Shown here one piece after another: positions 17,024 through 26,691 of a stretch of 64,000 bases of DNA. Within the stretch, counting starts at the first letter, position 1, and every line of letters begins with the position of its first letter. The notes below the pieces were generated by a model, which saw only the letters and a list, made by a program, of their open reading frames with translations, was not told where the DNA came from and made no database searches. Origin of the DNA: a gamma proteobacterium symbiont of Ctena orbiculata (GTDB lineage: Bacteria > Pseudomonadota > Gammaproteobacteria > Chromatiales > Chromatiaceae); contig NATV01000103.1 of the NCBI GenBank assembly GCA_003094535.1, positions 1-64,000 on the forward strand, in the 5' to 3' direction. A program made the position numbers and the translations under genes.

Positions 17024-18553
17024 ATGAAGCCAATAGAGAAGATGTCGGAACAGATCCCAGAGGTCAATCTCGATGAAGCAATCGCCGCCATTGACCTCGG
17101 CTCAAACAGTTTTCATCTGATTGTTGCTCGGGTCATAGAGGGCCACCTGCAGATCATCGATAGAATGAAGGAGACCGTCAGACTTGGTGAGGGTCTGACC
17201 AGGGACAAGCGCCTCGAACCCCACGTGGCCGAACGTGCCCTGGAGTGCCTGCGGAGATATGCGCAACGACTGCGCCCCCTGCCGGCGGAGAACGTCCGCG
17301 TCGTCGGCACCAACACCATGCGCCAGATCCACCCCGACGACAATTTTCACGGCCAGGCGGAGAAGGCGCTGCTGCATCCGATCGAAATCATCGCCGGGCG
17401 CGAAGAGGCGCGGCTGATCTATCTCGGGGTCGCCCACGGACTCGCCGCGGGCGATGAAAAGCGCCTGGTGGTCGATATCGGCGGTGGCAGTACCGAGTTG
17501 ATCATCGGCCAGGGCTATCAGCCCGAAGAGCGGGAGAGCCTGCACATGGGCTGTGTCAGCATAAGCCGCCGATTCTTCGCCGACGGTAAGATTACGCCGC
17601 AGGCGATGCGTGATGCAGAGCTTGCCTGCAGCCTGGAGATCCGGCCGGTGAGGTATGAATTCAGGGATGGGGATTGGGCACGGGCAATCGGCAGCTCGGG
17701 CAGTATCAAATCGATCGGCAATGCCATCCTGCAGCAGGGCTGGAGCGAAACCGGCATCTGCTGCGAATCGCTGGAGCGGCTGAAACGGACACTGATCGAT
17801 GCGGGAAGCATCGACAAGATCGCTTTGAAGGGGGTGTCTGAAGAGAGAAAACCGGTATTTGCCGGAGGTCTGGCCGTGCTGTCGGCGATCTTCGAGCAGA
17901 TCGGCATCGAACATATGGAGGTCTCCTCGGAGGCACTGCGGGAGGGCCTGATCTACGATATGGTCGGCCGCAGCCAGCACGAGGATGCCCGTGACCGCAC
18001 ACTGACGACCCTGATGCGCCGTTACGATGTGGACCAGGAACAGGTTGAGCGCGTGGAGGCAACGGCGCTGGCACTCCTGGAACAGGCGAAAAGGAGTTGG
18101 AAACTCCAGGAGCCACGTCACGTCGCGATGCTGTCCTGGGCCACCAAAGTGCATGAAATCGGACTGACGGTATCCCACAGCCAGTTTCAGAAACACGGCG
18201 CCTACCTGTTGGAGAAATCGGATCTTTCCGGTTTCTCCCTGCAGGAACAGAAGGTCCTCGCCGCCATGGTCAGGGGTCATAGGCGGAAATTTCCCAGCGA
18301 CGTCTTCGAGGCCCTGCCCAGGGAGGTGGTGAACTGCACCAAGCAGCTCTCTATCCTGCTTCGACTCTCGATATTGACCCATCGGGCCAGGTCATCCGTT
18401 GCCAAACCCATACCTCGACTCGAGGTGGAAGAGAACCGGATATCCCTGGTATTTCCCGAGGAGTGGATCGCCCACCATCCATTGACCCGGAAAGAGCTGG
18501 AGCAGGAGGCCGACTACCTGGAAGCGGCGGGCTATCTGCTCAGGTTCTCCTGA
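17024..18553 (+). CDS. ppx: Exopolyphosphatase (Ppx/GppA family)
   Basis: Removes terminal phosphates from polyphosphate, and may also act on pppGpp. The 509-residue protein has the actin-like ATPase fold: AAIDLGSNSFHLIVAR near residues 25-40 and VVDIGGGSTELIIG near 150, followed by a C-terminal HD-like helical domain. The length fits Ppx of gammaproteobacteria. ATG 17024 gives MKPIEKMSEQ; ATG 17042 is an alternative. The 3' end overlaps the convergent sco gene by 22 bases. Confidence 0.92.
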   Translation: MKPIEKMSEQIPEVNLDEAIAAIDLGSNSFHLIVARVIEGHLQIIDRMKETVRLGEGLTRDKRLEPHVAERALECLRRYAQRLRPLPAENVRVVGTNTMRQIHPDDNFHGQAEKALLHPIEIIAGREEARLIYLGVAHGLAAGDEKRLVVDIGGGSTELIIGQGYQPEERESLHMGCVSISRRFFADGKITPQAMRDAELACSLEIRPVRYEFRDGDWARAIGSSGSIKSIGNAILQQGWSETGICCESLERLKRTLIDAGSIDKIALKGVSEERKPVFAGGLAVLSAIFEQIGIEHMEVSSEALREGLIYDMVGRSQHEDARDRTLTTLMRRYDVDQEQVERVEATALALLEQAKRSWKLQEPRHVAMLSWATKVHEIGLTVSHSQFQKHGAYLLEKSDLSGFSLQEQKVLAAMVRGHRRKFPSDVFEALPREVVNCTKQLSILLRLSILTHRARSSVAKPIPRLEVEENRISLVFPEEWIAHHPLTRKELEQEADYLEAAGYLLRFS

Positions 18554-19152
18554 AGCAGCGGACGCAGCGCGCCCAGCAGTTCCTCGCTGCTGGCGCCGTG
18601 GGAGATCTTTCGCACCAACCTACCCTGCATATCGATGATGTAGGTGTCCGCGGTGTGGTCGACGACATAGGGTGCGTCACGCTGCTTGTCCACAATGCGA
18701 TAGGCGGCGCCATAACGCCCCACAACCTCGTCTATCTCACGCTTGCTTCCGGTGAGGCCGATGAGTGAAGCATGGAAATACTCGACATACTCCTGCAAGC
18801 GCTGCGGGGTGTCACGATCCGGATCGACACTCACAAACAGCGGCTGTATCTGAAGGCGCTCAGCGGCATCCATCTCAGACAGGGCTGAAGCCATCATGGT
18901 TAGATTGGTAGGACAGATATCCGGACACCAGGTATAGCCGAAGTAGAGGAGCACGACCTTGCCCAGGTAGTCGCTCAGACTGACGGGGCCGTGATTGGAA
19001 ACAAGGGAAAAGTCGCCCCCTGTAGGCTGCGAGGGGATGAAGGGACCGCTGTTATCTTGTCCCTCTCCGGTATCGGGTTGCCAAAGGAAGAGCATCCAGA
19101 TGAGTATGCCGCCCGCCAGCGCGATGGCCAGGTAAAGAGCCGTTTTCTGCAT
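18532..19152 (-). CDS. SCO1/SenC-family copper chaperone
   Basis: Membrane-anchored thioredoxin-fold protein that loads copper into the CuA site of cytochrome oxidase or acts as a thiol reductase. The 206-residue protein has an N-terminal helix (about 5-24), the copper motif CPDIC with Cys76 and Cys80 and the distal His166 in VVDHTAD, so all three copper ligands are present. ATG 19152 was chosen over an upstream TTG. It is probably the main Sco for the oxidase of the first 5 kb, where only a degenerate Sco-like protein is found. Confidence 0.93.
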   Translation of the reverse strand: MQKTALYLAIALAGGILIWMLFLWQPDTGEGQDNSGPFIPSQPTGGDFSLVSNHGPVSLSDYLGKVVLLYFGYTWCPDICPTNLTMMASALSEMDAAERLQIQPLFVSVDPDRDTPQRLQEYVEYFHASLIGLTGSKREIDEVVGRYGAAYRIVDKQRDAPYVVDHTADTYIIDMQGRLVRKISHGASSEELLGALRPLLQENLSR

Positions 19153-19315
19153 TATCAAATCTATTGCCAGAGACCTGGCATTGGGTCAAAACACTGGTCG
19201 GAAATGGTGAAATACAGACCTAAACGCCAGATTTGACCGGACAAAGTTATTGACTGGGTGCAATCATGCATGACACTCGGGTTTCAATCATTGATATATG
19301 ACAAATCGCTGCAAT

Positions 19316-19876
19316 TTACCGGGGCTCTCCTCCGGATAGCAGCTGCAGGCTCTGATTCACCAGCTGGCTGTAGTCCCGAAGCAGGGACAACAGTTGAGCA
19401 TCCTCTTCGCTGAGCGTTTGATTCTGAATCTCCTGCTCCTCAGCGAGGCTATATTTCTTCGCGATCTGCAGCGTCACATGCGACAGGCCTTGATCCAGGG
19501 ATGCGGCCTTGCGTCGAAGGTCATCCACCAGGAAGTGCGCCCGAATGGAGTTGACCCGATTCCTGTTGTGCATGGCGATCAAGCGCTCTAGGTCGGTTTG
19601 CGCCTTTTCTACGCTGCGTTCGATATTGTGTATCTCCCGGACGTCAAACTTCATACTGGTACGCATGGTTCTCAACTGTATGCGCAGTTGCGGCGCCAGC
19701 TGTTGCATGGCCTTGTGATGTTCAGCCAGACTCATGAGGGCGGTCTCATCGAGGGGTTCGAAATCCGCACCATCAACCGTCTGCCAGGGGCCCATGGCAA
19801 TCAGAAGGGCCAATAACATAAGACCACGACTCACAGTAGTCACTGCCTTGGCAAAATTTTCACAATAGCAAGTCAT
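19316..19876 (-). CDS. Exported alpha-helical protein of unknown function
   Basis: A 186-residue protein with a signal-like hydrophobic stretch (about 17-30, GLMLLALLIAMGPWQTVDGA) and a mature part predicted to be almost wholly helical, with charged heptad-like stretches near residues 70-140. I recognise no family. ATG 19876 was preferred over an in-frame TTG at 19894 because GGGTGGAG lies directly upstream. It begins 21 bases after the parE stop on the same strand, so it may be read from the parE transcript. Two cysteines lie before the signal stretch, not at a lipobox. Confidence 0.6.
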   Translation of the reverse strand: MTCYCENFAKAVTTVSRGLMLLALLIAMGPWQTVDGADFEPLDETALMSLAEHHKAMQQLAPQLRIQLRTMRTSMKFDVREIHNIERSVEKAQTDLERLIAMHNRNRVNSIRAHFLVDDLRRKAASLDQGLSHVTLQIAKKYSLAEEQEIQNQTLSEEDAQLLSLLRDYSQLVNQSLQLLSGGEPR

Positions 19877-19897
19877 CTCTCCACCCCAGAACAATGG

Positions 19898-21784
19898 TTA
19901 TATTTCTGCCATATCCCCTTTGTCTTCCAGCCATTTTTTTCGATCAGACGACCGTTTTTTCGCCAGCATCATGTCCATGACACGGTTCGTATTGTCGCCA
20001 TGCTTGACCGTCAGCTGGATCAGCTTGCGGGTATCCGGGTGGATCGTTGTCTCGCGCAGTTGCAACGGATTCATCTCACCCAGACCCTTAAAGCGCTGCA
20101 CATTCACCTTGCCGCGCAGTTTCTCCGCATCGATCCGGTCCAACACGCCCTGTTTTTCCGAATCATCCAAGGCGTAAAAGACCTGCTTACCCACGTCGAT
20201 CCGGTAGAGCGGCGGCATAGCAATATAGACATGCCCCTGCTCCACGAGTTGCTTGAAATGGCGCAGAAACAGGGCGCACAACAGGGTTGCGATATGCAGC
20301 CCGTCAGAATCCGCATCGGCCAGAATACAGATCTTGCCGAATCTCAGGTTCGACAGATCATCGCTGCCAGGCTCTACGCCGATGGCAACGGCGATGTCAT
20401 GCACCTCCTGGGAGGCCAATACATCGCCGTGCTCCACCTCCCAGGTATTGAGGATCTTGCCCCGCAGCGGCATGATCGCCTGAAACTCCCGATCCCTCGC
20501 CTGTTTTGCCGACCCCCCGGCCGAATCGCCCTCGACGAGAAAGAGTTCGCTCCTGCCCGGATCCGCTGAACTGCAGTCGGCCAATTTTCCAGGCAGCGCC
20601 GGTCCCTGGGTCACCTTTTTCCTCGCAACCTTACGGCCCGCCCGCATCCTGCTCTGAGCGGATGAAATCGCCATATCGGCAAGCTGTTCACCCACATCCG
20701 TGTGCTGATTCAACCAGAGGCTGAAGGAGTCCTTGACCACCCCCGAGACAAAGGCGGCGCACTCCCTTGAAGATAGACGTTCTTTGGTTTGACCGGAGAA
20801 TTGGGGATCCTGGAGTTTGACGGAGAGCACATAGCAGACACGATTCCATACATCTTCCGGAGTCAGCTTGACACCACGGGGAAGTAGATTCCGGAATTCG
20901 CAGAACTCCCTGACCGCGTCCGTGAGCCCCGTGCGCAATCCGTTGACGTGGGTTCCGCCCTGGGAGGTGGGAATCAGGTTGACATAGCTTTCGGTCACCA
21001 GTTCTCCGCCCTCGGGCAGCCAGACCACCGCCCAGGCGGCAGTTTCGGCGTTTCCCGACATCTCGCCGACAAACGCCTCTTGAGGTACCTTATCGAGCCC
21101 CTGCAAGGCATCCAGCAGGTAGTCTCTCAATCCGTCCTCATAGACCCAGGCCTCCTTCTCACCACTCTTCTCATCGTGGAAAGAGACCTTCAATCCCGGA
21201 CAGAGCACCGCCTTGGCCCTGAGTACATGGCGCAGCTGGCGGGTGGAGAAGCGCGCCGAGTCAAAATAGTTCGCATCCGGCCAGAAGCGCACCCGGGTAC
21301 CGGTATTGTTGCGCCCCACCTTACCCACGACCTCCAGATCGGAGACCTTGTGGCCATTGGCAAAGGCCATATTGAACTCCTTGCCATCCCGCCGCACCCA
21401 CACCTCCAGATGCTTGGAGAGGGCATTCACCACGGAAACACCCACCCCGTGCAAACCGCCGGAGAAGCGATAGCTTTTGTTGGAAAACTTACCCCCGGCA
21501 TGGAGCTTGGTGAGAATCACCTCGACACCCGGCACACCCTGCTGGGGATGGATATCCACGGGCATGCCGCGGCCATCATCCACCACCTCCAGCGAACCGT
21601 CTATATGCAGGGTAACCTCGATCGACTTGGCATAGCCGGCAACGGCTTCATCCACACTGTTGTCTATGACCTCCTGGGCGAGATGATTGGGCCGGGTTGT
21701 ATCGGTGTACATCCCTGGTCGCTTGCGCACCGGTTCCAGTCCGCTGAGGACTTCGATATCAGAAGCGTCGTAACCACCACTCAT
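19898..21784 (-). CDS. parE: DNA topoisomerase IV subunit B
   Basis: ATPase subunit of topoisomerase IV, which decatenates daughter chromosomes. Full-length 628 residues. The GHKL ATPase motifs are VIDNSVDEAVAG, VDDGRGMPVDIHP and GGLHGVGVSVVNAL; the TOPRIM motifs are LFLVEGDSAGGSAKQARDR and ILADADSDG. The length without the ~170-residue insert of gamma GyrB marks it as ParE. parC is not adjacent. Confidence 0.97.
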   Translation of the reverse strand: MSGGYDASDIEVLSGLEPVRKRPGMYTDTTRPNHLAQEVIDNSVDEAVAGYAKSIEVTLHIDGSLEVVDDGRGMPVDIHPQQGVPGVEVILTKLHAGGKFSNKSYRFSGGLHGVGVSVVNALSKHLEVWVRRDGKEFNMAFANGHKVSDLEVVGKVGRNNTGTRVRFWPDANYFDSARFSTRQLRHVLRAKAVLCPGLKVSFHDEKSGEKEAWVYEDGLRDYLLDALQGLDKVPQEAFVGEMSGNAETAAWAVVWLPEGGELVTESYVNLIPTSQGGTHVNGLRTGLTDAVREFCEFRNLLPRGVKLTPEDVWNRVCYVLSVKLQDPQFSGQTKERLSSRECAAFVSGVVKDSFSLWLNQHTDVGEQLADMAISSAQSRMRAGRKVARKKVTQGPALPGKLADCSSADPGRSELFLVEGDSAGGSAKQARDREFQAIMPLRGKILNTWEVEHGDVLASQEVHDIAVAIGVEPGSDDLSNLRFGKICILADADSDGLHIATLLCALFLRHFKQLVEQGHVYIAMPPLYRIDVGKQVFYALDDSEKQGVLDRIDAEKLRGKVNVQRFKGLGEMNPLQLRETTIHPDTRKLIQLTVKHGDNTNRVMDMMLAKKRSSDRKKWLEDKGDMAEI

Positions 21785-21975
21785 CTTACTCTGTCGATCC
21801 TATGCATTTGAGTTTTCAACGGCGGGGAGTTTACACACCTGGGAGAGTGCTGGCGAGTCTCCCGTCACATGCCCGCCACAGCCCCTGCAGCCAATCCGCT
21901 TTGCCGCCATCATTGACCGGCGCATCGGGGGTAGGTTAGTTTACTCAACAGATTCCGCAAGCCAGTAAAAAGCGA

Positions 21976-22224
21976 TTGAAAAAAGTGCCGAGAAAACAGA
22001 AGACACCCTCCTTTGAAGAGGCGATGAAGGAGCTGGAGGCCCTTGTTGAGTCCCTGGAACAGGGCGACCTCTCCCTCGAGGAGTCATTGAAATCATTCGA
22101 ACGCGGTGTGGCCCTGACCCGGATCTGCCAAACCTCGTTGCAAGATGCGGAGCAGAAGGTTCGCATGCTCAACGGCAACACCCAGGCATCCGACCTGATA
22201 CCCTTCTCCGATGATGATGAATGA
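21976..22224 (+). CDS. xseB: Exodeoxyribonuclease VII small subunit
   Basis: Small subunit of the exonuclease that degrades single-stranded DNA. The 82-residue, mostly helical protein has the family core SFEEAMKELEALVESLEQGD followed by LSLEESLKSFERGVALT. The start is probably TTG 21976 (GTG 21985 is possible); no clear ribosome binding site is seen. It overlaps ispA by 14 bases, the usual xseB-ispA arrangement. Confidence 0.93.
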   Translation: MKKVPRKQKTPSFEEAMKELEALVESLEQGDLSLEESLKSFERGVALTRICQTSLQDAEQKVRMLNGNTQASDLIPFSDDDE

Positions 22225-23113
22225 GCCCCTGAAGGCGTTCACCCTCAAGTGCCAGGAGCGTGTCGAACAGGCGCTGGACCGGCTCCTCCCTTCCCCAACA
22301 ACCCGCCCCACAAGGCTGCACGAGGCCATGCGCTACGCAACCCTAAACGGCGGCAAGCGCATTCGGCCGATGCTTGTGTATGGAGCCGGACAGGCCCTTG
22401 ATATCGCTTGGGAAAGGCTCGATGCCCCTGCCAGCGCGGTTGAACTGATTCATGCCTACTCCCTGGTGCATGACGATCTGCCGGCGATGGACGATGATGA
22501 TCTGAGGCGAAACCAACCCACCTGTCATCGCGCCTATGATGAAGCGACAGCGATCCTGGTGGGCGACGCTCTGCAGTCGCTGGCCTTCAAATCCCTCTGC
22601 TGCGACCCTTGCATGCAGGCTGACGCCGAGATCAGGCTCACCATGGTCGAGGCCCTGGCAAGGGCCAGCGGCTCCCGCGGCATGGCGGGTGGACAGGCTC
22701 TCGACCTGCAGGCGGTGGGCAGAGAACTCAACCTGGCCGAGCTGGAGAACCTGCACATTCACAAGACCGGCGCATTGATCCGCGTCGCGGTGCGCATGGG
22801 TGCGCTGCTCGATCCTAATGCCGACAAGGAGCAGACCCACCGCCTCGATCACTACGCCAAGTGTATTGGACTGGCGTTCCAGATTCAGGACGACATCCTC
22901 GATATCGAGGGCGATACGGAGACCCTGGGCAAGACCAAGGGCAAGGACTTGGCCCAGGAAAAGCCGACCTACCCCTCCCTGCTCGGCCTGACCGGGGCGA
23001 AGGAGAAGGCGTCTCTTCTAATCGAGGAGGCGATCCAGAGCCTGGATAGCTTCCAGGATGAGGCCGATCCCTTGCGCTGGATTGCCCGCTACATCACCGA
23101 CAGAAGTCACTGA
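22211..23113 (+). CDS. ispA: Farnesyl diphosphate synthase (polyprenyl synthetase)
   Basis: Condenses isopentenyl diphosphate with dimethylallyl and geranyl diphosphate. The 300-residue protein contains the first aspartate-rich motif DDLPAMDDDD (88-97), the NGGKRIRP substrate-binding block and the second motif FQIQDDILDIEGD. Three ATG codons in a row begin the gene, so the exact start is uncertain by two residues. In many gammaproteobacteria dxs follows; here about 300 bases without a gene follow, then folE2. Confidence 0.95.
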   Translation: MMMNEPLKAFTLKCQERVEQALDRLLPSPTTRPTRLHEAMRYATLNGGKRIRPMLVYGAGQALDIAWERLDAPASAVELIHAYSLVHDDLPAMDDDDLRRNQPTCHRAYDEATAILVGDALQSLAFKSLCCDPCMQADAEIRLTMVEALARASGSRGMAGGQALDLQAVGRELNLAELENLHIHKTGALIRVAVRMGALLDPNADKEQTHRLDHYAKCIGLAFQIQDDILDIEGDTETLGKTKGKDLAQEKPTYPSLLGLTGAKEKASLLIEEAIQSLDSFQDEADPLRWIARYITDRSH

Positions 23114-23415
23114 CCAGATTCAGATCGCATCTCCCAACGCCATCCTCCCAGATAATAACCAGTTGTTTTTATTTGATTATCAAAAAAACTAAGGCTGCCA
23201 TTCTGACCGCCTTGAATTGACTCCGGCCGACTGTTTTGGAGATAATTGATTGTTCGACCCGGTTGATTACAGGGGTACGATCACAATCCGGCCATGAATC
23301 CGATGATTCAGCTGTAAATACCTGATGTTCTATCAGTTGTCCCCGATCTGTGCTGGCGATACCCTTGAATCAATAGATCATTACGCGCCCATACCCAACG
23401 GGGTGGGCAGGAAAG
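23114..23415. other. Intergenic region where dxs is expected
   Basis: About 302 bases without a protein-like frame. Near the ispA end is an AT-rich palindrome around 23171-23183 (TTTGAT-T-ATCAAA) flanked by T and A runs, which could act as a weak terminator. No remnant of dxs could be recognised, and no Zur-type operator was found before folE2. Confidence 0.55.
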
Positions 23416-24240
23416 ATGAACATGCTCGACAAGACACCGCTTAGCGGCTCACAAATTGCTGATGTGCAGAACAGCGCCGATATGCGCCAGATCGCCATCA
23501 ACAAAGTGGGGATCAAAGACATTCGCCATCCGATGAGGATCAGGGACCGCAGTGAAGGCGAACAGCATACGATTGCCAACTTCAATATGTACGTTAACCT
23601 GCCGCATAACTTCAAGGGCACTCACATGTCCAGGTTCGTGGAGATCCTGAACAGCCATGAGACCGAGGTTACGGTTGAATCGTTCAAGGATATGCTGGCC
23701 GAGATGACGGAGCGCCTGGAGGCGGAATCCGGCCATATCGAGATGAATTTCCCCTTTTTCATCAACAAGACAGCGCCGGTATCAGGGGTTAAGAGCCTTC
23801 TCGATTACGATGTCACCCTGATTGGCGAGATCCACGGAGGCAAACCGGTCATCGATATCAAAGTCGTGGTTCCGGTGACCAGCCTCTGCCCCTGCTCGAA
23901 AAAGATCTCAGACCGCGGTGCCCACAACCAGCGCTCCCACGTCACCGTTCAGGCAAGGACCCGGGATTTCATCTGGATCGAGGAGATCATCGATCTGGTC
24001 GAGGAGCAGGCCTCCTGCGAACTCTTCGGCCTGCTGAAACGACCGGACGAGAAATTCGTCACCGAACACGCCTACGACAATCCCAAGTTCGTCGAGGATA
24101 TGGTGCGGGACATCGCAGTGCAGTTGAACCGGGAAGAGCGGATCAGCGCCTACATCGTGGAGTCGGAGAACTTCGAATCGATTCACAACCATTCCGCCTA
24201 TGCCCTTATCGAGCGTGACAAGACAAAAGATCCCGTGTAG
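23416..24240 (+). CDS. folE2: GTP cyclohydrolase FolE2 (type IB)
   Basis: Converts GTP to dihydroneopterin triphosphate, the first step of folate and queuosine synthesis. The 274-residue protein belongs to the FolE2 family, not classical FolE; the active-site cysteine block [10 protein letters not shown] is at residues 157-165, followed by GAHNQRSHV. FolE2 accepts various metals and often serves where zinc is limiting. AGGA precedes the start; ATG 23422 is an alternative. folK is found at 54.4 kb. Confidence 0.95.
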   Translation: MNMLDKTPLSGSQIADVQNSADMRQIAINKVGIKDIRHPMRIRDRSEGEQHTIANFNMYVNLPHNFKGTHMSRFVEILNSHETEVTVESFKDMLAEMTERLEAESGHIEMNFPFFINKTAPVSGVKSLLDYDVTLIGEIHGGKPVIDIKVVVPVTSLCPCSKKISDRGAHNQRSHVTVQARTRDFIWIEEIIDLVEEQASCELFGLLKRPDEKFVTEHAYDNPKFVEDMVRDIAVQLNREERISAYIVESENFESIHNHSAYALIERDKTKDPV

Positions 24241-24286
24241 TGAATGAGTGGTGGGGCCCGGTTGATCATGGAGTCGAGCAGCCAGT

Positions 24287-24934
24287 TCAGAACTTCTTCT
24301 CCAGGATCAGTACTGAACCCTGATCTTCCATCTTCACCCGGTTGAGAAAACTCATTCCCAGCAACACACGGCCGGGACCGTTGTTGTCGATGACAAATCC
24401 CCTGACGTTAGTGAGCGTGATATCCCCCACCTGAACCCTGTCGAGGACCACGTCATAGGCGGCCGCGGTACCACTGGCCGTATTGACATAGATCGGATTG
24501 CCCTCCAGGCGGTAGGATATGCCAAGACGCTTGGCCTGATTGGCATGCATGGCTACCGCGGTAGCGCCGGTATCGACGAGAAAATTGACGGTCCGCCCGT
24601 TGATGGTACCCACCGTGGTATAGGCACCGGCCTGATTTCGCCAGACCTTGGCGGTCACCAGTTCAGGTTTGGAAAAGCGGGTGGTGATATGCCCGCCCAG
24701 GGGGTAGCTCCTCTGTTCTCCATCCACCTCGAGCACCGCCTCGCTGCTGCTCGCGGAGATCAGCCGCACACCCTCGGGAGAGGTTTGATTGAGCTTCAGC
24801 AGTCTTCTCACGCCGTCGATTGAAACCATCGCCTTATCGGTGAAAAGCGCCTCCACCAGGATCCGTTCAACAGCGAGGGTCTGGCCCTGGTAGATGGCCG
24901 CCAGAAACATCGATATGAAAATACCCTTCCTCAT
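24287..24934 (-). CDS. Retropepsin-like aspartic protease, TIGR02281 type
   Basis: A 215-residue periplasmic or membrane-anchored protein with an N-terminal signal segment (about 3-18) and a single retropepsin-like domain. The catalytic motif FLVDTGATAVAM has the DTGA at residues 121-124, and the flap and C-terminal LLGMSFLNRV match the clan AA family found in gammaproteobacteria. One DTG per chain implies a dimer. ATG 24934 overlaps the pgpA stop as ATGA and has GGTGGA upstream, better than GTG 24943. Substrate unknown. Confidence 0.88.
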   Translation of the reverse strand: MRKGIFISMFLAAIYQGQTLAVERILVEALFTDKAMVSIDGVRRLLKLNQTSPEGVRLISASSSEAVLEVDGEQRSYPLGGHITTRFSKPELVTAKVWRNQAGAYTTVGTINGRTVNFLVDTGATAVAMHANQAKRLGISYRLEGNPIYVNTASGTAAAYDVVLDRVQVGDITLTNVRGFVIDNNGPGRVLLGMSFLNRVKMEDQGSVLILEKKF

Positions 24935-25416
24935 GAGATCCACCCTGTCAGATTGAGCAGTGAAATAACGCCCGCGCTATAGAGCCCCGCCGCCAGGTCA
25001 TCCAGCATGATACCCAATCCACCCTTCACTCCGCGGTCGATCCAGCGAATCGGCCATGGCTTGAAGATATCAAATAGCCGGAACAGCAGAAAACCGATCG
25101 CGATCCAGATCCAGCCGGGGGGGGCAAATGCCATGGCAGCCAAGTATCCGACAATCTCATCCCATACGATACCGCTGTGATCATGCACCCCCAGATCTTC
25201 CGCGGCACGCTGGCAGATCCAGAGACCGGCGACAAACCCCAGCGCCACAAGCAGGAGGTAGAACAGCAGCGGCAGCGGCTGCATCATCAGATAGAGGGGT
25301 ATCCCGACCAGCGTCCCATAAGTACCCGGCGCCTTTGGCAGCAGGCCACTACCGAATCCAAACGCAAGCAGATGCGTCGGCTTGCGCATGTCCGGCACTC
25401 CCCCCCCTTCACTCAT
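24931..25416 (-). CDS. pgpA: Phosphatidylglycerophosphatase A
   Basis: Dephosphorylates phosphatidylglycerophosphate to phosphatidylglycerol in the inner membrane. The 161-residue protein has the family motifs PKAPGTYGTLVGIP, VWDEIVGYLAAM, FRLFDIFKPWPIR and GGLGIMLDDLAAGLYS, with four hydrophobic segments. It follows thiL by 39 bases and overlaps the aspartic protease gene by four bases, so thiL-pgpA-protease form one unit. Confidence 0.96.
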   Translation of the reverse strand: MSEGGGVPDMRKPTHLLAFGFGSGLLPKAPGTYGTLVGIPLYLMMQPLPLLFYLLLVALGFVAGLWICQRAAEDLGVHDHSGIVWDEIVGYLAAMAFAPPGWIWIAIGFLLFRLFDIFKPWPIRWIDRGVKGGLGIMLDDLAAGLYSAGVISLLNLTGWIS

Positions 25417-25455
25417 CGGCTGAACTGTTCCCTTTTTCCATCGCCATCGGCACTC

Positions 25456-26451
25456 TCAATATTGACCGCTCCCGTTTGAAAAGTGCTCAAAACCGCCATG
25501 CTCCGGTTGCCATATCGAACCGTCCCCCCGCAGACAGCGCAACCCGACTCCCTCTTCAACAACGCCGATCCGCGTGAGAGTCACACCGGTTTGCTTTGCT
25601 ATCGCCGCCAGTTGATCCTTGCGATCGGGGGGGATGGTGAAACAGAGCTCATAGTCGTCGCCACCAGCGACGACCATCGACCAATCACCGCTCTCCTCCA
25701 GCATGGCCGCGACTGCGGGCGAAATGGGTAGGCTGTCGAGCGTCACCCTGGCGCCGACGCCGCTCGATCGCAGAATATGCCCCAGGTCGGCAACCAGGCC
25801 GTCGGAGATGTCGATCGCACTCGAGGCGACTCCACGCAGGGCGATCCCCGCCTCGACCCTGGGGACGGGCCTGTCGAGCCTCATTCTAAGCTGCTCCATA
25901 TCCTCCCGGTCATCCGCCCCTCGCTGTTTGCAGCGCAGAGCCAAGGCGGCGTCTCCGAGGCTGCCGGTGACATAGATATCGTCTCCGGCACCTGCACCGC
26001 TGCGGCGCAGCCCCTCACCCGCCGGTATCAGGCCCTGAACCTGGACCGTGATGCTCAATGGGCCCGCGGTGGTATCCCCTCCCACCAGTTGTAGATCAAA
26101 CCGCGTTGCGAGCTCGGTAAAGCCGCTGCAAAACCCGGCGATCCACAGATCATCGATCTGCGGAATTGTCAGTGCCAGGGTGACCCAGGCCGGTTCCGCC
26201 CCCATGGCCGCGAGATCACTGAGATTGACAGCCAGCACCTTGTAACCGAGATCTGCCGGCGGGATCTCGGGAAAGAAATGCACACCGGCAACCAGCGTAT
26301 CCACGCTCAATGCCAGATCCATCCCCTTCGGCACGCGTATCAGGGCGGCATCGTCGCCTATTCCCAACAGGACATCGCGACGCTGTTGGGTCATGCCACG
26401 GAAGTAGTCGTTGATCAGATCGAATTCCGCGATGTTTTTACCCTTGCTCAT
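25456..26451 (-). CDS. thiL: Thiamine-monophosphate kinase
   Basis: Phosphorylates thiamine monophosphate to the active diphosphate. The 331-residue PurM-like enzyme has GIGDDAALI at the N-terminus, SVDTLVAGVHF, LVGGDTTAGPLSI and the later AIDISDGLVADLGH block; VVAGGDDYELCFT lies near the end. About 240 bases separate it from nusB upstream. Confidence 0.96.
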   Translation of the reverse strand: MSKGKNIAEFDLINDYFRGMTQQRRDVLLGIGDDAALIRVPKGMDLALSVDTLVAGVHFFPEIPPADLGYKVLAVNLSDLAAMGAEPAWVTLALTIPQIDDLWIAGFCSGFTELATRFDLQLVGGDTTAGPLSITVQVQGLIPAGEGLRRSGAGAGDDIYVTGSLGDAALALRCKQRGADDREDMEQLRMRLDRPVPRVEAGIALRGVASSAIDISDGLVADLGHILRSSGVGARVTLDSLPISPAVAAMLEESGDWSMVVAGGDDYELCFTIPPDRKDQLAAIAKQTGVTLTRIGVVEEGVGLRCLRGDGSIWQPEHGGFEHFSNGSGQY

Positions 26452-26691
26452 TGGATCACTGACGATTATCCCTTGTCTATCGCCAGTGTATCTTTCCGGC
26501 TGCGGAAGAGAAAGCCAGTCATATTCCGGCTCGTTTGAGATAGCATCCGACAGCAGGGGGGTAGCACCGGGGAGTCTCGGCCGGGGGAGCTTACGACGGC
26601 TGCAGGGATGGATTAATAACGGAAGATATACCTTTGACGGATAAGAAGAAAACAGTCAACACAGGCGTTGGGGAATCCGTGTTGGCCGGGG

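Noticed and set aside
17102-18382. 426-codon frame opposite ppx
   Set aside because: Antisense shadow in GC-rich DNA; composition rich in R, H, Q and D without motifs.
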